Shown: in pieces, positions 37,813 to 46,114 of the stretch
Layout: each line of letters begins with the position of its first letter
How positions within the stretch are numbered: position 1 is the stretch's first letter
Assembly: GCF_000745475.1 (NCBI RefSeq)
Contig: NZ_JQJJ01000008.1
Span: 1-64,000 of the forward strand
Reading direction: 5' to 3'
DNA length: 64,000 nucleotides
DNA from: Allobosea sp. UNC402CLCol
GTDB taxonomy: Bacteria; Pseudomonadota; Alphaproteobacteria; Rhizobiales; Beijerinckiaceae
The notes under the pieces: model-generated
Database searches by the model: none
What the model was told of the DNA's origin: nothing
What the model saw: only the letters and a program-made list of their open reading frames with translations
Position numbers and translations under genes: made by a program

Positions 37813-38442
37813 GCGAGCGCGAACCGAGCTGCACTCCCCTGCCTCTCCGTCGTGGGCGGGCCGGGTCCGCAGCGGCAAGCGCATTCATGCCGGCAGCGCC
37901 GCCTGGATGACCAGAACGCCGGCTCATGCTCGATCCAGACGATCCTTATCCAGGCGATCCTTGGACATGCGCCGGTTTGGTTGATCCAGCCCGGCGATCC
38001 TGCGAATCATTTCGCGCCTCTCCTCCAAATAGGGGATGTTTTCCGCCATCCGTTCTGAAACGCTTCAGGCGCGGCGCTGGAAATCAAGTGAATGAAACCC
38101 GGAAGCAAGCTTTCTGCAGCACTTCGGCGTGCCAGGATCAGGCGTGCGAACGCCGTCACGGAGACGTCACGGGATCGGATGCCTCCGAAAGCTCCCTATT
38201 TGCGGCTGATCGTCGTGAACAAGGCGATGGCCGGCACTGAGGCGAGGCCTGCATCAGGCGGTTCGCCGGCTCTTCAAAGCGACCGATCCCAGCTCGACGG
38301 GCACATCTGACGCTGCCTGCCCAGCCGCGGTTGCGTTTCCCCGCAGCATATCCGTTCCGGCCACTGGCGGCCGTTCTTCGGCCCCGGCACGCCATACAGG
38401 TGCAGAAGCCGGTCCGAGAGCCGGAACGCGCGAGCTGGACGC
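37813..38442. other. Long gene-free stretch upstream of tRNA-Gly
   Basis: About 630 bp with no convincing coding sequence; short open frames here have no ribosome sites or recognisable products. It contains three imperfect direct repeats of CCAGRCGATCCT at 37935-37947, 37950-37962 and 37986-38001. Nothing else is recognised. It could be decayed DNA at the edge of the T6SS block. Confidence 0.5.
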
Positions 38443-38471
38443 TTGACTTCCACCGCCATGATGGGGAATTT
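38443..38471 (+). promoter_or_regulatory. Candidate promoter of tRNA-Gly
   Basis: TTGACT (38443-38448) and GAATTT (38466-38471) are separated by 17 nt and end 10 nt before the tRNA gene. The -35 element is near consensus, the -10 is weaker. Confidence 0.5.
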
Positions 38472-38481
38472 GGCGCCGGTC

Positions 38482-38555
38482 GCGGGTGTAGCTCAATGGT
38501 AGAGCAGCAGCCTTCCAAGCTGAATACCCGGGTTCGATTCCCGGTACCCGCTCCA
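38482..38555 (+). tRNA. tRNA-Gly (anticodon TCC)
   Basis: 74 nt with CCA encoded. The acceptor stem GCGGGTG pairs with TACCCGC (one G-T). The D arm is GCTC...GAGC, the anticodon loop CTTCCAA gives TCC, and the T arm is CCGGG-TTCGATT-CCCGG. All arms close well. It reads GGA and GGG codons. Confidence 0.96.
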
Positions 38556-38621
38556 GCTCTCCGATCTCCTCGATTTATCCGGCCCTTGGGGGCCGGCGCG
38601 CCTCAGGGGCCCGCCGCGTCA

Positions 38622-38709
38622 TATAAGCGCGCCGAATAGCGGCCGGACATAAATCATAGCCCGACGCCACCGGCTCGCGCCCCGTTCCGAAACGCTCCCG
38701 CTAAGATCG
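38622..38709 (+). promoter_or_regulatory. Duplicated upstream element, copy A
   Basis: Starts TATAAGC and ends TAAGATCG, with CGAATA and ATAAATCATAG between. The same four blocks recur at identical internal distances in copy B (39708-39795). It lies 85 bp before the first ABC binding-protein gene and is AT-rich in an otherwise GC-rich region. It is likely a promoter/operator or a structured leader. Confidence 0.6.
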
Positions 38710-38794
38710 CCGCGGCGCCACAACGGCGCCCGCCTGCGGATCGTTCTGCCTTCGCGGCCGGCGATCTCGCAAGCCGACAAAACGGGGAACGACG

Positions 38795-39661
38795 ATGACC
38801 GCCTGGATTTCAGTGAACCGACATCTTCCGGCAACCGCCCTGGCAGCGGCGCTCAGCCTCGCGGCCGCGGTGCCGGCCGCCGCTCAGCAAGCCGGCATCG
38901 CGCTGCCCGCCGCGCTCAAATCGGCCGGGCACATCGTGGTCGGCATCGAGAGCACCTATCCGCCCATGGCCTACAAGGACCCGAAGACGAGCGAGCGCAT
39001 CGGCTTCAATGTCGAGCTCGTCAACGCGATCGCCAAGGAGCTCGGCGTCCCGGTCAAATGGGAGGAGATGAGCTTCGAGCAGCTCATGACCTCACTGACC
39101 ACCGGCCGCATCGACATGATCGGCACCGCGATCAGCGATCTGCCCTCCCGCCGCGACAAGCTCACCTTCGTCGACTACCTCGCCACCGGCGCCCAGCCTT
39201 TCGCGCTGGCGGCCAAGGCGGGCGAGTTGAAGGGCAATGTCGATCTCTGCGGCAAAACCGTCGGGGCCCCGCGCACCACGAGCTACATGCCGGTCACGGT
39301 GGCGTGGAGCGAGAAGAACTGCGCCGCCGCGGGCAAGCCGGCGATCACCGTGAACGGCACGGCGGGCGCCACGGCGACGAGGCTCGATCTCAAGCAGGGC
39401 AGGCTCGACGCTGCCGTGCTCGGACCCGAATATGTCGCCTATCTCATGGCGGATGAGCCGAACACCTATGCCTTCGTCGGCGAGTCGCTGAACAAGACGC
39501 TCTTCGGCCTCGCCTTTGAGAAGAAGAACACCGAATTGCGCGACGCCGTCGCCAAGGCGACTGCGGCCGTCATGAAGAACGGCGCCTACCAGCAGGCCTT
39601 GAAGAAGTTCGGCCTCGAGCGGCAGGCTCTTCCCGAACCCGCCATCGACGCCGGACAGTGA
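38795..39661 (+). CDS. Polar amino-acid-type ABC transporter substrate-binding protein 1
   Basis: 288 residues with a Sec signal ending near PAAAQQ. It has the SBP family 3 layout: YPPMAYKDPKTSERIGFNVE, TGRIDMIGTAISDLPSRR and the late NTELRDAVAKATAAVMKNG. It captures a small solute in the periplasm for the permease downstream. It is clearly paralogous to the second binding protein at 41554. Ligand unknown; the neighbouring ureide and hydantoin enzymes suggest a nitrogen-rich compound. Confidence 0.9.
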   Translation: MTAWISVNRHLPATALAAALSLAAAVPAAAQQAGIALPAALKSAGHIVVGIESTYPPMAYKDPKTSERIGFNVELVNAIAKELGVPVKWEEMSFEQLMTSLTTGRIDMIGTAISDLPSRRDKLTFVDYLATGAQPFALAAKAGELKGNVDLCGKTVGAPRTTSYMPVTVAWSEKNCAAAGKPAITVNGTAGATATRLDLKQGRLDAAVLGPEYVAYLMADEPNTYAFVGESLNKTLFGLAFEKKNTELRDAVAKATAAVMKNGAYQQALKKFGLERQALPEPAIDAGQ

Positions 39662-39707
39662 GCGGGCTCTTGGGCGACGGCCCGTGAAGGCCGTCGCAGG
39701 CTCCGCT

Positions 39708-39795
39708 TATAAGCCAGGCGAATACAGCAGCGGGATAAATCATAGACGCGCCATGGGGAGCCGCCTCGCAAGCCGGTTCCCCTCCGGTAAGATCG
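39708..39795 (+). promoter_or_regulatory. Duplicated upstream element, copy B
   Basis: Same blocks and spacing as copy A (38622-38709): TATAAGC, 3 nt later GCGAATA or its variant, ATAAATCATAG after 20 nt, then TAAGATCG 42 nt further on. It ends 65 bp before the permease gene. The intervening sequence is largely different, so the blocks are selectively conserved. Confidence 0.6.
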
Positions 39796-39860
39796 GACAG
39801 CGCCCCGGCACGCCCGCGCCCGCTCATCGCCTTCCGACGACCTGAAGCCATCGAGGCAAG

Positions 39861-40694
39861 ATGATCGCTGAATCCGACAACCTCATCATCGTTCCCCGCC
39901 GGCATTTCGGCAGGATCATCGGCGCCGCCGTGGTTTGCCTCGCGCTGGCCGCGATCGTGCGCGCCTTCGCGGTCGGGCAGATCGAGTGGAACTATGTCGC
40001 CGAGTTCCTGACCGTCCAGGCCATCATGACCGGCCTCGTCAACACCATCGTCATGGCGATCCTGGCGATGCTGCTCGGCATCGCGCTCGGCGTCGTCTTC
40101 GCGGTGATGCGGTTGTCAGCCAATCCCGTGCTCTCGATGACGGCGGTCGGCTATATCTGGTTCTTCCGGGCCGTGCCGGCCCTGTTGCAGCTGCTGCTCT
40201 GGTTCAATCTCGCGCTGGTCTTCCCGACCATCGGCATACCCGGCCTGTTCTCGTTCAAGACCGTCGAGGTGATGACGCCCTTCGTCGCGGCACTGCTCGG
40301 CCTCGGCATCCAGCAGGGCGCCTTCACCGCGGAGGTGGTGCGCGCCGGCCTGCTCTCCGTCGACAACGGCCAGTACGAGGCGGCCCAGACGCTCGGCATG
40401 ACGCGGCTCAAGCTGCTGCGGCGGATCATCATGCCGCAGGCCATGCGCGTGATCGTGCCGCCGATCGGCAACGAGTTCATCGGCATGGTGAAGCTCACCT
40501 CGCTGGCGAGCGTCATCCAGTTCGCCGAGATCCTGCACAGCGCGCAGAACATCTACTACGCCAATTCGCGGGTCATCGAGCTGCTGATCGTCGCCGCGAT
40601 CTGGTACCTGGTCGTCGTCACCGTCCTCAGCCTGATCCAGGGTCGGATCGAGGCCTATTACGCCCGCGGCGTCGCCGCCCCGGCGCAGCGCTGA
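39861..40694 (+). CDS. ABC transporter permease, polar amino-acid type (HisM/GlnP family)
   Basis: 277 residues with about five hydrophobic helices; the first is near 20-40. The inner-membrane EAA loop is seen as [21 protein letters not shown], which docks the ATPase. [18 protein letters not shown] is typical of the GlnP/HisQM family. It is a single permease gene, so it probably works as a homodimer with the ATPase encoded 11 bp downstream. Confidence 0.93.
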   Translation: MIAESDNLIIVPRRHFGRIIGAAVVCLALAAIVRAFAVGQIEWNYVAEFLTVQAIMTGLVNTIVMAILAMLLGIALGVVFAVMRLSANPVLSMTAVGYIWFFRAVPALLQLLLWFNLALVFPTIGIPGLFSFKTVEVMTPFVAALLGLGIQQGAFTAEVVRAGLLSVDNGQYEAAQTLGMTRLKLLRRIIMPQAMRVIVPPIGNEFIGMVKLTSLASVIQFAEILHSAQNIYYANSRVIELLIVAAIWYLVVVTVLSLIQGRIEAYYARGVAAPAQR

Positions 40695-40705
40695 GGGCTG
40701 GCACG

Positions 40706-41536
40706 ATGACCGACATCCTGACCCAGACCGCCCTCTCCGAAGTCCGGACGGTCGACCCCGACCATCTCGCCGGCGCCCCTCTCGTCCTCGCCCAGAAGGT
40801 CGAGAAGCAGTTCGGCACGCTCAAGGTGCTGAAGGGCATCGACCTTGCGATCCCCAAGGGCGAGGTGCTCTGCATCATCGGCCCCTCCGGCTCGGGCAAG
40901 AGCACCTTCCTGCGCTGTATCAACCAGCTCGAGCGCATCGATGGCGGCGCGCTCTGGGTCTCCGGCGAGCGCGTCGGCTACCACCGCGAGGGCAACAAGC
41001 TTTATGAGCTCGACGACGCGGCGATCGCCCGCCAGCGCCGCTCGATCGGCATGGTGTTCCAGCGCTTCAACCTGTTCCCGCATCTGACAGCCCTGCAGAA
41101 CATCATTGAGGGACCGGTGCAGGTGCTGGGCGAGCCGGCCAGGGAGGCGACCGCCCGGGCGCTCGCCCTGCTTGAGCGCGTCGGTCTCGCCGACAAGCGT
41201 GACGCCTATCCCTCGCAGCTTTCCGGCGGCCAACAGCAGCGCGTCGCGATCGCCCGTTCGCTCGCGATGCGCCCCGAACTGCTGCTCTTCGACGAGCCGA
41301 CCTCGGCGCTCGATCCGGAACTGGTCTCGGAGGTGCTCAAGGTGATGCGCGATCTCGCCGAGACCGGCATGACCATGATCTGCGTCACCCATGAACTCGG
41401 CTTCGCCAGGGATGTCGGCCACCGCGTCGCGTTCATGGACCAGGGCCAGATCGTCGAGCTCGGCGATCCCCGCTCGGTCCTGGTCGATCCGAAGGAAACG
41501 CGCACCAAAGCCTTCATCAACGCCGTCAGACATTGA
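40706..41536 (+). CDS. ABC transporter ATP-binding protein, amino-acid type
   Basis: 276 residues. Walker [11 protein letters not shown]-loop [16 protein letters not shown], signature [16 protein letters not shown], Walker [15 protein letters not shown] and the switch His in [11 protein letters not shown] are all intact. This is the GlnQ/HisP type, energising the adjacent permease. The ATG at 40706 is chosen; the longer upstream frame overlaps the permease gene. Its end overlaps the frame of the next gene but not the chosen start. Confidence 0.95.
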   Translation: MTDILTQTALSEVRTVDPDHLAGAPLVLAQKVEKQFGTLKVLKGIDLAIPKGEVLCIIGPSGSGKSTFLRCINQLERIDGGALWVSGERVGYHREGNKLYELDDAAIARQRRSIGMVFQRFNLFPHLTALQNIIEGPVQVLGEPAREATARALALLERVGLADKRDAYPSQLSGGQQQRVAIARSLAMRPELLLFDEPTSALDPELVSEVLKVMRDLAETGMTMICVTHELGFARDVGHRVAFMDQGQIVELGDPRSVLVDPKETRTKAFINAVRH

Positions 41537-41553
41537 TCAAAAAGGGGAAAGCC

Positions 41554-42396
41554 ATGTCGAAGACATCCATCCTGCTCGGCCTGTCGGCCATCGCGCTCTG
41601 CGCCGCGACGGGCCTCGCCCAGGCCCAGAGCCTGCCGGCACGCATCCTCGAGAAGAAGACGCTCTCCGTCGCCAATGTGCCGAACTACCCGCCGCTGGAG
41701 TTCAAGGACCCCAAGACCGGCACGCTGACCGGCCTCGACATCGATCTCGGTAACGCGCTGGCCAAAAAGCTCGGCATCACCATCAAATGGGAGGAAATCA
41801 GCTTCGAGGGCATGATCCCGGCGCTGACCACCGGCCGCGTCGACATGATCCTGTCGGGGATGAGCGACCTGCCGAGCCGTCGCGAAACGCTCGACTTCGT
41901 CGATTATCTCGCCTCCGGCGCCCAGTTCTACACCAATGCCGACCGCAAGGACGAGTTCAAGAACCTCGCGGACCTCTGCGGCAAGAAGGTCGGCGCCAGC
42001 CGCCGCACCTCCTTCCCGAAGGAGATGGAAGGCTGGAGCAAGGAAAACTGCGAGGCCAAGGGCAAGCCCGCACTGCAGATCGTCGGCACGGAAGGCTCGG
42101 CCGACGCACGCACCCAGCTCCGGCAGAAGCGGCTCGACGCCGCCGTCCAGGGCAGCGAGACCCTGCCCTATCTGATGGGCCAGGAGCCGGGGAACTACGC
42201 GATCCTGGGGACGCCCTTCACCACCGTCTATCAGGGCCTCGCCTTCGCCAAGAAGGACACCGAATTGCGTGACGCCGTCGCCAAGGCCTTCGCCGAAATG
42301 CTCGCCGATGGCAGCTATGCCGCCGTGCTGAAGAAATGGGAGCTGGCCGACGCCAAGGTCGACAAGCTCATGATCAACGGCGAAACCAAGAACTGA
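41554..42396 (+). CDS. Polar amino-acid-type ABC transporter substrate-binding protein 2
   Basis: 280 residues, Sec signal ending near LAQAQ. The body (NYPPLEFKDPKTGTLTGLD, TGRVDMILSGMSDLPSRR, DTELRDAVAKAFAEML) closely parallels binding protein 1 at 38795. AAGGGG lies before the ATG at 41554. Two receptors for one permease would widen the ligand range, for example two related ureides or amino acids. That is inference. Confidence 0.9.
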   Translation: MSKTSILLGLSAIALCAATGLAQAQSLPARILEKKTLSVANVPNYPPLEFKDPKTGTLTGLDIDLGNALAKKLGITIKWEEISFEGMIPALTTGRVDMILSGMSDLPSRRETLDFVDYLASGAQFYTNADRKDEFKNLADLCGKKVGASRRTSFPKEMEGWSKENCEAKGKPALQIVGTEGSADARTQLRQKRLDAAVQGSETLPYLMGQEPGNYAILGTPFTTVYQGLAFAKKDTELRDAVAKAFAEMLADGSYAAVLKKWELADAKVDKLMINGETKN

Positions 42397-42420
42397 ACCC
42401 GAGTACCAACCGCTCCCATC

Positions 42421-42448
42421 GCGCCCCGCTCCGAGGTGGGGCGCTTTC
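42421..42448 (+). terminator. Intrinsic terminator-like hairpin after binding protein 2
   Basis: GCGCCCC (42421-42427) pairs with GGGGCGC (42438-42444) and is followed by TTTC. It lies 24 bp after the stop of the second binding-protein gene and 18 bp before the next ATG, so it may only lower downstream expression. Confidence 0.5.
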
Positions 42449-42466
42449 TCGCGAAAGACGCCTGTC

Positions 42467-43342
42467 ATGCTGACCGATTTCCCCCACCGCATCGCCAATC
42501 TCTCGGACCCGGCCCCGGACTATCCCTGGCCGGCCGGCTACCGATGCGCGGTGTTCCCCGCCTTCGACGTCGACGCCGAGACGGCCTGGCTGCAATACGA
42601 CGCCAAGAACACCGACCGGCTGGTGACGCTCTCCTTCGGCGGTTACGAGGAGCGGGTCGGCGTTCCGAAGATCCTCGATCAGCTCCGCGCGATGGAGATC
42701 AAGGCGACCTTCTTCATCCCCGGCTGGGTCGTCGAGGTCCATCCCGGGATGTGCGAGGCCATCGTCAAGGACGGGCACGAGGTCGGCCATCACGGCTACT
42801 CACATAAGCGGCCCGACCCCGCCGATTTCGCCGTCGACAAGGAGGAGATCGACAAGACGCTCGATATCTTCAAGCGCATCCTCGGCGTCACGCCGGTCGG
42901 CTACCGCGCGCCCTCGGGCGAGAACTATGACGAATTGCTCGGCTATCTCCGCGAGAAGGGCATCGTCTACTCCTCCTCCTTCCGCGACGACATCCGACCC
43001 TATCGCCACAAGCTGCGCGACGGCTCGAAGGGCCCGGTCGAATTGCCGGTCAACATGTCCTTCGATGACTGGCTCTACGGCCTGTCGCAGCGCTTCAGCC
43101 CGCGTCCGATGTTCCCGAAGGAGCATGTGCTCTCGATCTGGAACGACGAGCTCGACCAGACCCGCGAATGGGGCGGCCTCGTCTCGATGGTGATGCACCC
43201 TCAGGTCTCGGGGAGGCCCATGCGGATCGGCATCATGCGCGAATTCCTGGCCCGCGCGCGCGGCTTCGGAGACGTCTGGATCGCGACCGGCCAGCAGATC
43301 GCCGAGCATTTCCTCGCGCAGGAAAAGAAGGCGAAGGCCTGA
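42467..43342 (+). CDS. Polysaccharide-deacetylase-fold hydrolase
   Basis: 291 residues of the NodB/CE4 fold, no signal peptide, so cytoplasmic. Metal-site motifs are FDVDAETAW (first Asp), ATFFIPGWVVE, EVGHHGYSH (His pair) and VGYRAPSGE. Cytoplasmic members act on small amides, for example in ureide or peptidoglycan-related breakdown, rather than on polymers. It is coded with the ABC importer and before an amidohydrolase, so it probably processes the imported compound. The exact substrate is not visible. Confidence 0.85.
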   Translation: MLTDFPHRIANLSDPAPDYPWPAGYRCAVFPAFDVDAETAWLQYDAKNTDRLVTLSFGGYEERVGVPKILDQLRAMEIKATFFIPGWVVEVHPGMCEAIVKDGHEVGHHGYSHKRPDPADFAVDKEEIDKTLDIFKRILGVTPVGYRAPSGENYDELLGYLREKGIVYSSSFRDDIRPYRHKLRDGSKGPVELPVNMSFDDWLYGLSQRFSPRPMFPKEHVLSIWNDELDQTREWGGLVSMVMHPQVSGRPMRIGIMREFLARARGFGDVWIATGQQIAEHFLAQEKKAKA

Positions 43343-43354
43343 AGCACACGCAAC

Positions 43355-43465
43355 GCCGTCATCCCGGCCGCAGCGAAGCGGAGCGCCGGGATCCATCGTA
43401 GAGCTCCGGAGCCTTACGATGGATCCCGAATCTGCGCTGCTCCGCAGCTTGTCCGGGATGACGGC
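43355..43465. repeat. Intergenic palindromic repeat, copy 4 (best preserved)
   Basis: Ends GCCGTCATCCCGG and CCGGGATGACGGC are perfect inverted repeats 85 nt apart. Inside, CGGGATCCATCGTA and TACGATGGATCCCG form a second perfect stem around AGAGCTCCGGAGCCT. The middle resembles copy 1 (4551). Unlike the others it lies between two same-strand genes. Confidence 0.85.
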
Positions 43466-43500
43466 GCTCTTCGAAGAAGCCAAGCGCAAACGAGACAGCC

Positions 43501-44931
43501 ATGACCACCCGCATCCGCAATGCCGACATCGTCATCGCCTATGACGCGGCGGCCGACGACCATGTCTATCGCCGCAATCTCGATGTCGTCTTCGACCAGA
43601 GCGGCATCCTGCATCTCGGCGGTGGCTTCACGGGCGAGGTCGCGCGCGAGATCGACGGCGCTGGCTTCATGGTCATGCCCGGTCTCGTCGACATCCACTC
43701 CCATCCGTCGAGCGAGCCCGGCAACAAGGGCATGACCGACGAGGTCGGCACGCCGAAGCTCTACAACTCGTCGCTCTACGAGTTCCTCTGGCTCTTCCGT
43801 GCCGATGCCGAGGGCATCCCGCATCTCAACCATGTCGCCTGGTCGGAACTGCTGATGTCCGGCACCACGACACTGGTCGACCTCTCCTTCCCGAGCGAGG
43901 GTTGGCTCGACCGCGCAGCGGCCTCCGGCCTGCGCATGGTCATGGCGCCGATGTACCGCAACGGTCGCTGGTTCACCCGCAACGGCTATCAGGTCGAATA
44001 CGAGCTCGACGATGCCGCCGGCCGCAAGGCGATGGAAGACGCCTTCAAGGTGATCGACGCCGCGCTCGCTCATGAATCCGGCCGGCTCTCCGGCCTCGCC
44101 TGCCCGGCCCAGATCGACACCTGCACGGAGGAGCTGTTCCGCGCCTCGATCGCCGCCGCCAACGAGCGCAACATCCCGATCCAGACCCATGCCGGCCAGT
44201 CGATCAGCGAGTTCCACGAGATGGTCCGCCGCAGCGGTCTCTCGCCGATCCAGTGGCTCGACAGCGTCGGCTTCCTCGCACCCAATGCCTCGATTGCCCA
44301 TGCGATCTTCCTTGACGACCACCCCTGGGTGCGCTGGCCGACGCGCACGGATCTGGCGCGCCTCGCCGAGACCGGCACCTCCGTCGCGCATTGCCCGACC
44401 GTATTCGGCCGGCGCGGCTTCACGTTGCGTGACCTCGGCCGCTATCTGAAGGCCGGCGTCAACATCGGCATCGGCACCGACACCTTCCCGCATAACATGC
44501 TGGAGGAACTGCGCCATGCGGGCGTCTATGCCCGCATCACCGGCGAAAGCCATGCGGTGGTGACGACCGGACAGGTCTTCCGCGCCGCGACGCTGGGCGG
44601 CGCCAGGCTGCTCGGCCGCGACGATATCGGCCGCCTCGCCAAGGGCGCCCAGGCCGACCTCGTCATGGTCGACCTCACCCATCCGATGATGCGCCCGACG
44701 CGTGATCCGCTGAAGAGCCTGATCAACGCGGCCGCCGACCGCGCCGTCTCCCATGTCTTCGTGCAGGGCAAGCAGGTCGTCGCCGACGGCAAGGTCCTGA
44801 CCATGGACTATCAGGCCGCCTCCGATGGGCTGGAACAGGCGCAGCGGCGCGCGCTCGCCAAGGCCTCCTCGCTCGACTGGGCCGGGCGCTCGGTCGACGA
44901 GCTCTCGCCGCCCAGCCTGCGCTGGGCCTGA
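43501..44931 (+). CDS. Metal-dependent amidohydrolase (ATZ/TRZ, chlorohydrolase-like)
   Basis: 476 residues of the amidohydrolase superfamily. Zinc-site text: PGLVDIHSHPSSEPG, QTHAGQSISEFHE, NASIAHAIFLDDH and IGIGTDTFPHN. The family includes guanine deaminase-, hydroxyatrazine- and cytosine-type enzymes that hydrolyse C-N bonds of ring nitrogen compounds. It is the last gene of the transporter-led group, followed by lysR. Substrate is not determinable, but a heterocyclic or ureide compound fits its neighbours. Confidence 0.88.
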   Translation: MTTRIRNADIVIAYDAAADDHVYRRNLDVVFDQSGILHLGGGFTGEVAREIDGAGFMVMPGLVDIHSHPSSEPGNKGMTDEVGTPKLYNSSLYEFLWLFRADAEGIPHLNHVAWSELLMSGTTTLVDLSFPSEGWLDRAAASGLRMVMAPMYRNGRWFTRNGYQVEYELDDAAGRKAMEDAFKVIDAALAHESGRLSGLACPAQIDTCTEELFRASIAAANERNIPIQTHAGQSISEFHEMVRRSGLSPIQWLDSVGFLAPNASIAHAIFLDDHPWVRWPTRTDLARLAETGTSVAHCPTVFGRRGFTLRDLGRYLKAGVNIGIGTDTFPHNMLEELRHAGVYARITGESHAVVTTGQVFRAATLGGARLLGRDDIGRLAKGAQADLVMVDLTHPMMRPTRDPLKSLINAAADRAVSHVFVQGKQVVADGKVLTMDYQAASDGLEQAQRRALAKASSLDWAGRSVDELSPPSLRWA

Positions 44932-44954
44932 GCACGTCTCACGAGTCAGAAAGC

Positions 44955-44970
44955 TGGCATATGATTTGCT
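44955..44970 (+). promoter_or_regulatory. Candidate sigma54 promoter upstream of lysR
   Basis: TGGCATATGATTTGCT matches the -24/-12 pattern: GG and GC are separated by exactly 10 nt, and the -12 part TTGCT is consensus. The -24 part has T in place of the usual C after TGGCA. RpoN control would suit nitrogen-catabolic genes. Confidence 0.4.
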
Positions 44971-44975
44971 GACCG

Positions 44976-44997
44976 AATAGTGTGGGCACACTCTATT
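44976..44997 (+). promoter_or_regulatory. Candidate LysR operator
   Basis: A 22-bp dyad with outer arms AATAG and CTATT and inner TGTG and CACA, centred on GG. It ends 12 bp before the lysR ATG, a position expected for autoregulation. Confidence 0.55.
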
Positions 44998-45009
44998 TGG
45001 ACCGATCAT

Positions 45010-45915
45010 ATGAACCTTCGCCAGATCGAGCTTCTGCGGGCGGTCGTCCGCTGTGAGACGACGGTTCGCGCCGCGCAGGAACTGGGGCTGTCGCAGCCGG
45101 CCGTCAGCAACGCGATCAAGCATCTCGAAAGCCAGGTCGGCTTCCCGCTGTTCGAGCGCGTCAACAACCGCCTGTTCCCCACAGCCGAGGCGCGCACGCT
45201 CTACGAGGAATCCGAGCCGATCTTCACCCTGCACGCGGCCCTCGAGGCCAGGGTGCAGGATATCAAGGAGAATCGCGCCGGCCATATTCGCATCATCGCG
45301 ACGCCGCCTCTGGGCTATGGCGTGCTGCCGGCAGCGCTGCGCAATTTCCTGGTCAAGCGACCGAAGGTCAGGGTCTCCTTCGACGTCCGGCGCTTCGAGC
45401 ATGTGCTGGAAAGCGTCGAGAACGGCACGGCGGAGCTCGGCTTCGTCATGGGGCTGGACGATGATCGCGGGCTCGATGCCGAGACGTTCTTCGCCGGCGA
45501 CATGGTTTGCGTCATGCGGCCCGAGCATCCTCTCGCGGCCAAGGCGACGATCACGCCTGACGACCTGCGCGACGCGCCCTATATCGCCCTCGAACAGGGC
45601 ACGCGCATGGGCACGATCGTCCGGCGCGCCTTCGCCCAGGCCGATGTGCCCCATCGCTTCTCCGTGGAGGTCCGCTATTGCAACACGGCCTGCGTGCTGG
45701 CGGAAAGCGGCGTCGGCGTCGCGGTGGTCGATCCGCTGTCTCCGGTCTTCAGTGGCCATTACGACCTGGCCATCCGCCCCTTCGTGCCGGCTTCGGAGGT
45801 CAGGGCCTCGGCCGTGCGCTCGCGCAAGCGCCCGATCTCGCGTGCTGCCGACGCCTTCCTGCGCGAGGTCCGGCTGGTGGCTGCGGAAACCGCAGCCAAG
45901 CTCGGATCCGGCTGA
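45010..45915 (+). CDS. LysR-family transcriptional regulator
   Basis: 301 residues. The N-terminal winged HTH reads MNLRQIELLRAVVRCETT, AAQELGLSQPAVSNAIKHLE and LFERVNNRLFPT. The rest is a periplasmic-binding-like effector domain (AGHIRIIATPPLGYGVLPAAL near 95). The ATG at 45010 is just after the candidate operator. It sits between the amidohydrolase and the hydantoin-type genes and probably controls one or both groups. The inducer is unknown. Confidence 0.93.
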   Translation: MNLRQIELLRAVVRCETTVRAAQELGLSQPAVSNAIKHLESQVGFPLFERVNNRLFPTAEARTLYEESEPIFTLHAALEARVQDIKENRAGHIRIIATPPLGYGVLPAALRNFLVKRPKVRVSFDVRRFEHVLESVENGTAELGFVMGLDDDRGLDAETFFAGDMVCVMRPEHPLAAKATITPDDLRDAPYIALEQGTRMGTIVRRAFAQADVPHRFSVEVRYCNTACVLAESGVGVAVVDPLSPVFSGHYDLAIRPFVPASEVRASAVRSRKRPISRAADAFLREVRLVAAETAAKLGSG

Positions 45916-46114
45916 GCGCGCGCGTGCTATTCAACGCACGAATGACACCCCGGAAATCCGCATAGATGGCACCATTGTCTGGCCAGGCACGCTGGCCCAA
46001 GGTTTGGTGCCGGCTGCCGGCGACACGTATCATGAGACACCGCGCAGGCTCGATCACCGCCGCTTCACGGCTGGGCGCGTGATGGGGCCGCAAACCACAG
46101 CCCACCGGATCGAG

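Noticed and set aside
37935-38001. CCAGRCGATCCT repeats as regulator iterons or an origin
   Set aside because: Only three imperfect units with uneven spacing (15 and 36 nt) and no rep gene.
38092-38310. 72-codon open frame before tRNA-Gly
   Set aside because: No ribosome site, no recognisable sequence, and it lies in a stretch whose other frames are equally open.
38482-38555. tRNA-Gly 3' end as an attachment site for a mobile island
   Set aside because: No direct repeat of the 3' end and no integrase gene were found in the window.
46082-46114. Upstream ATG for the M20 hydrolase
   Set aside because: It adds eleven residues that do not look like the family N-terminus and has no better ribosome site; kept only as an alternative.
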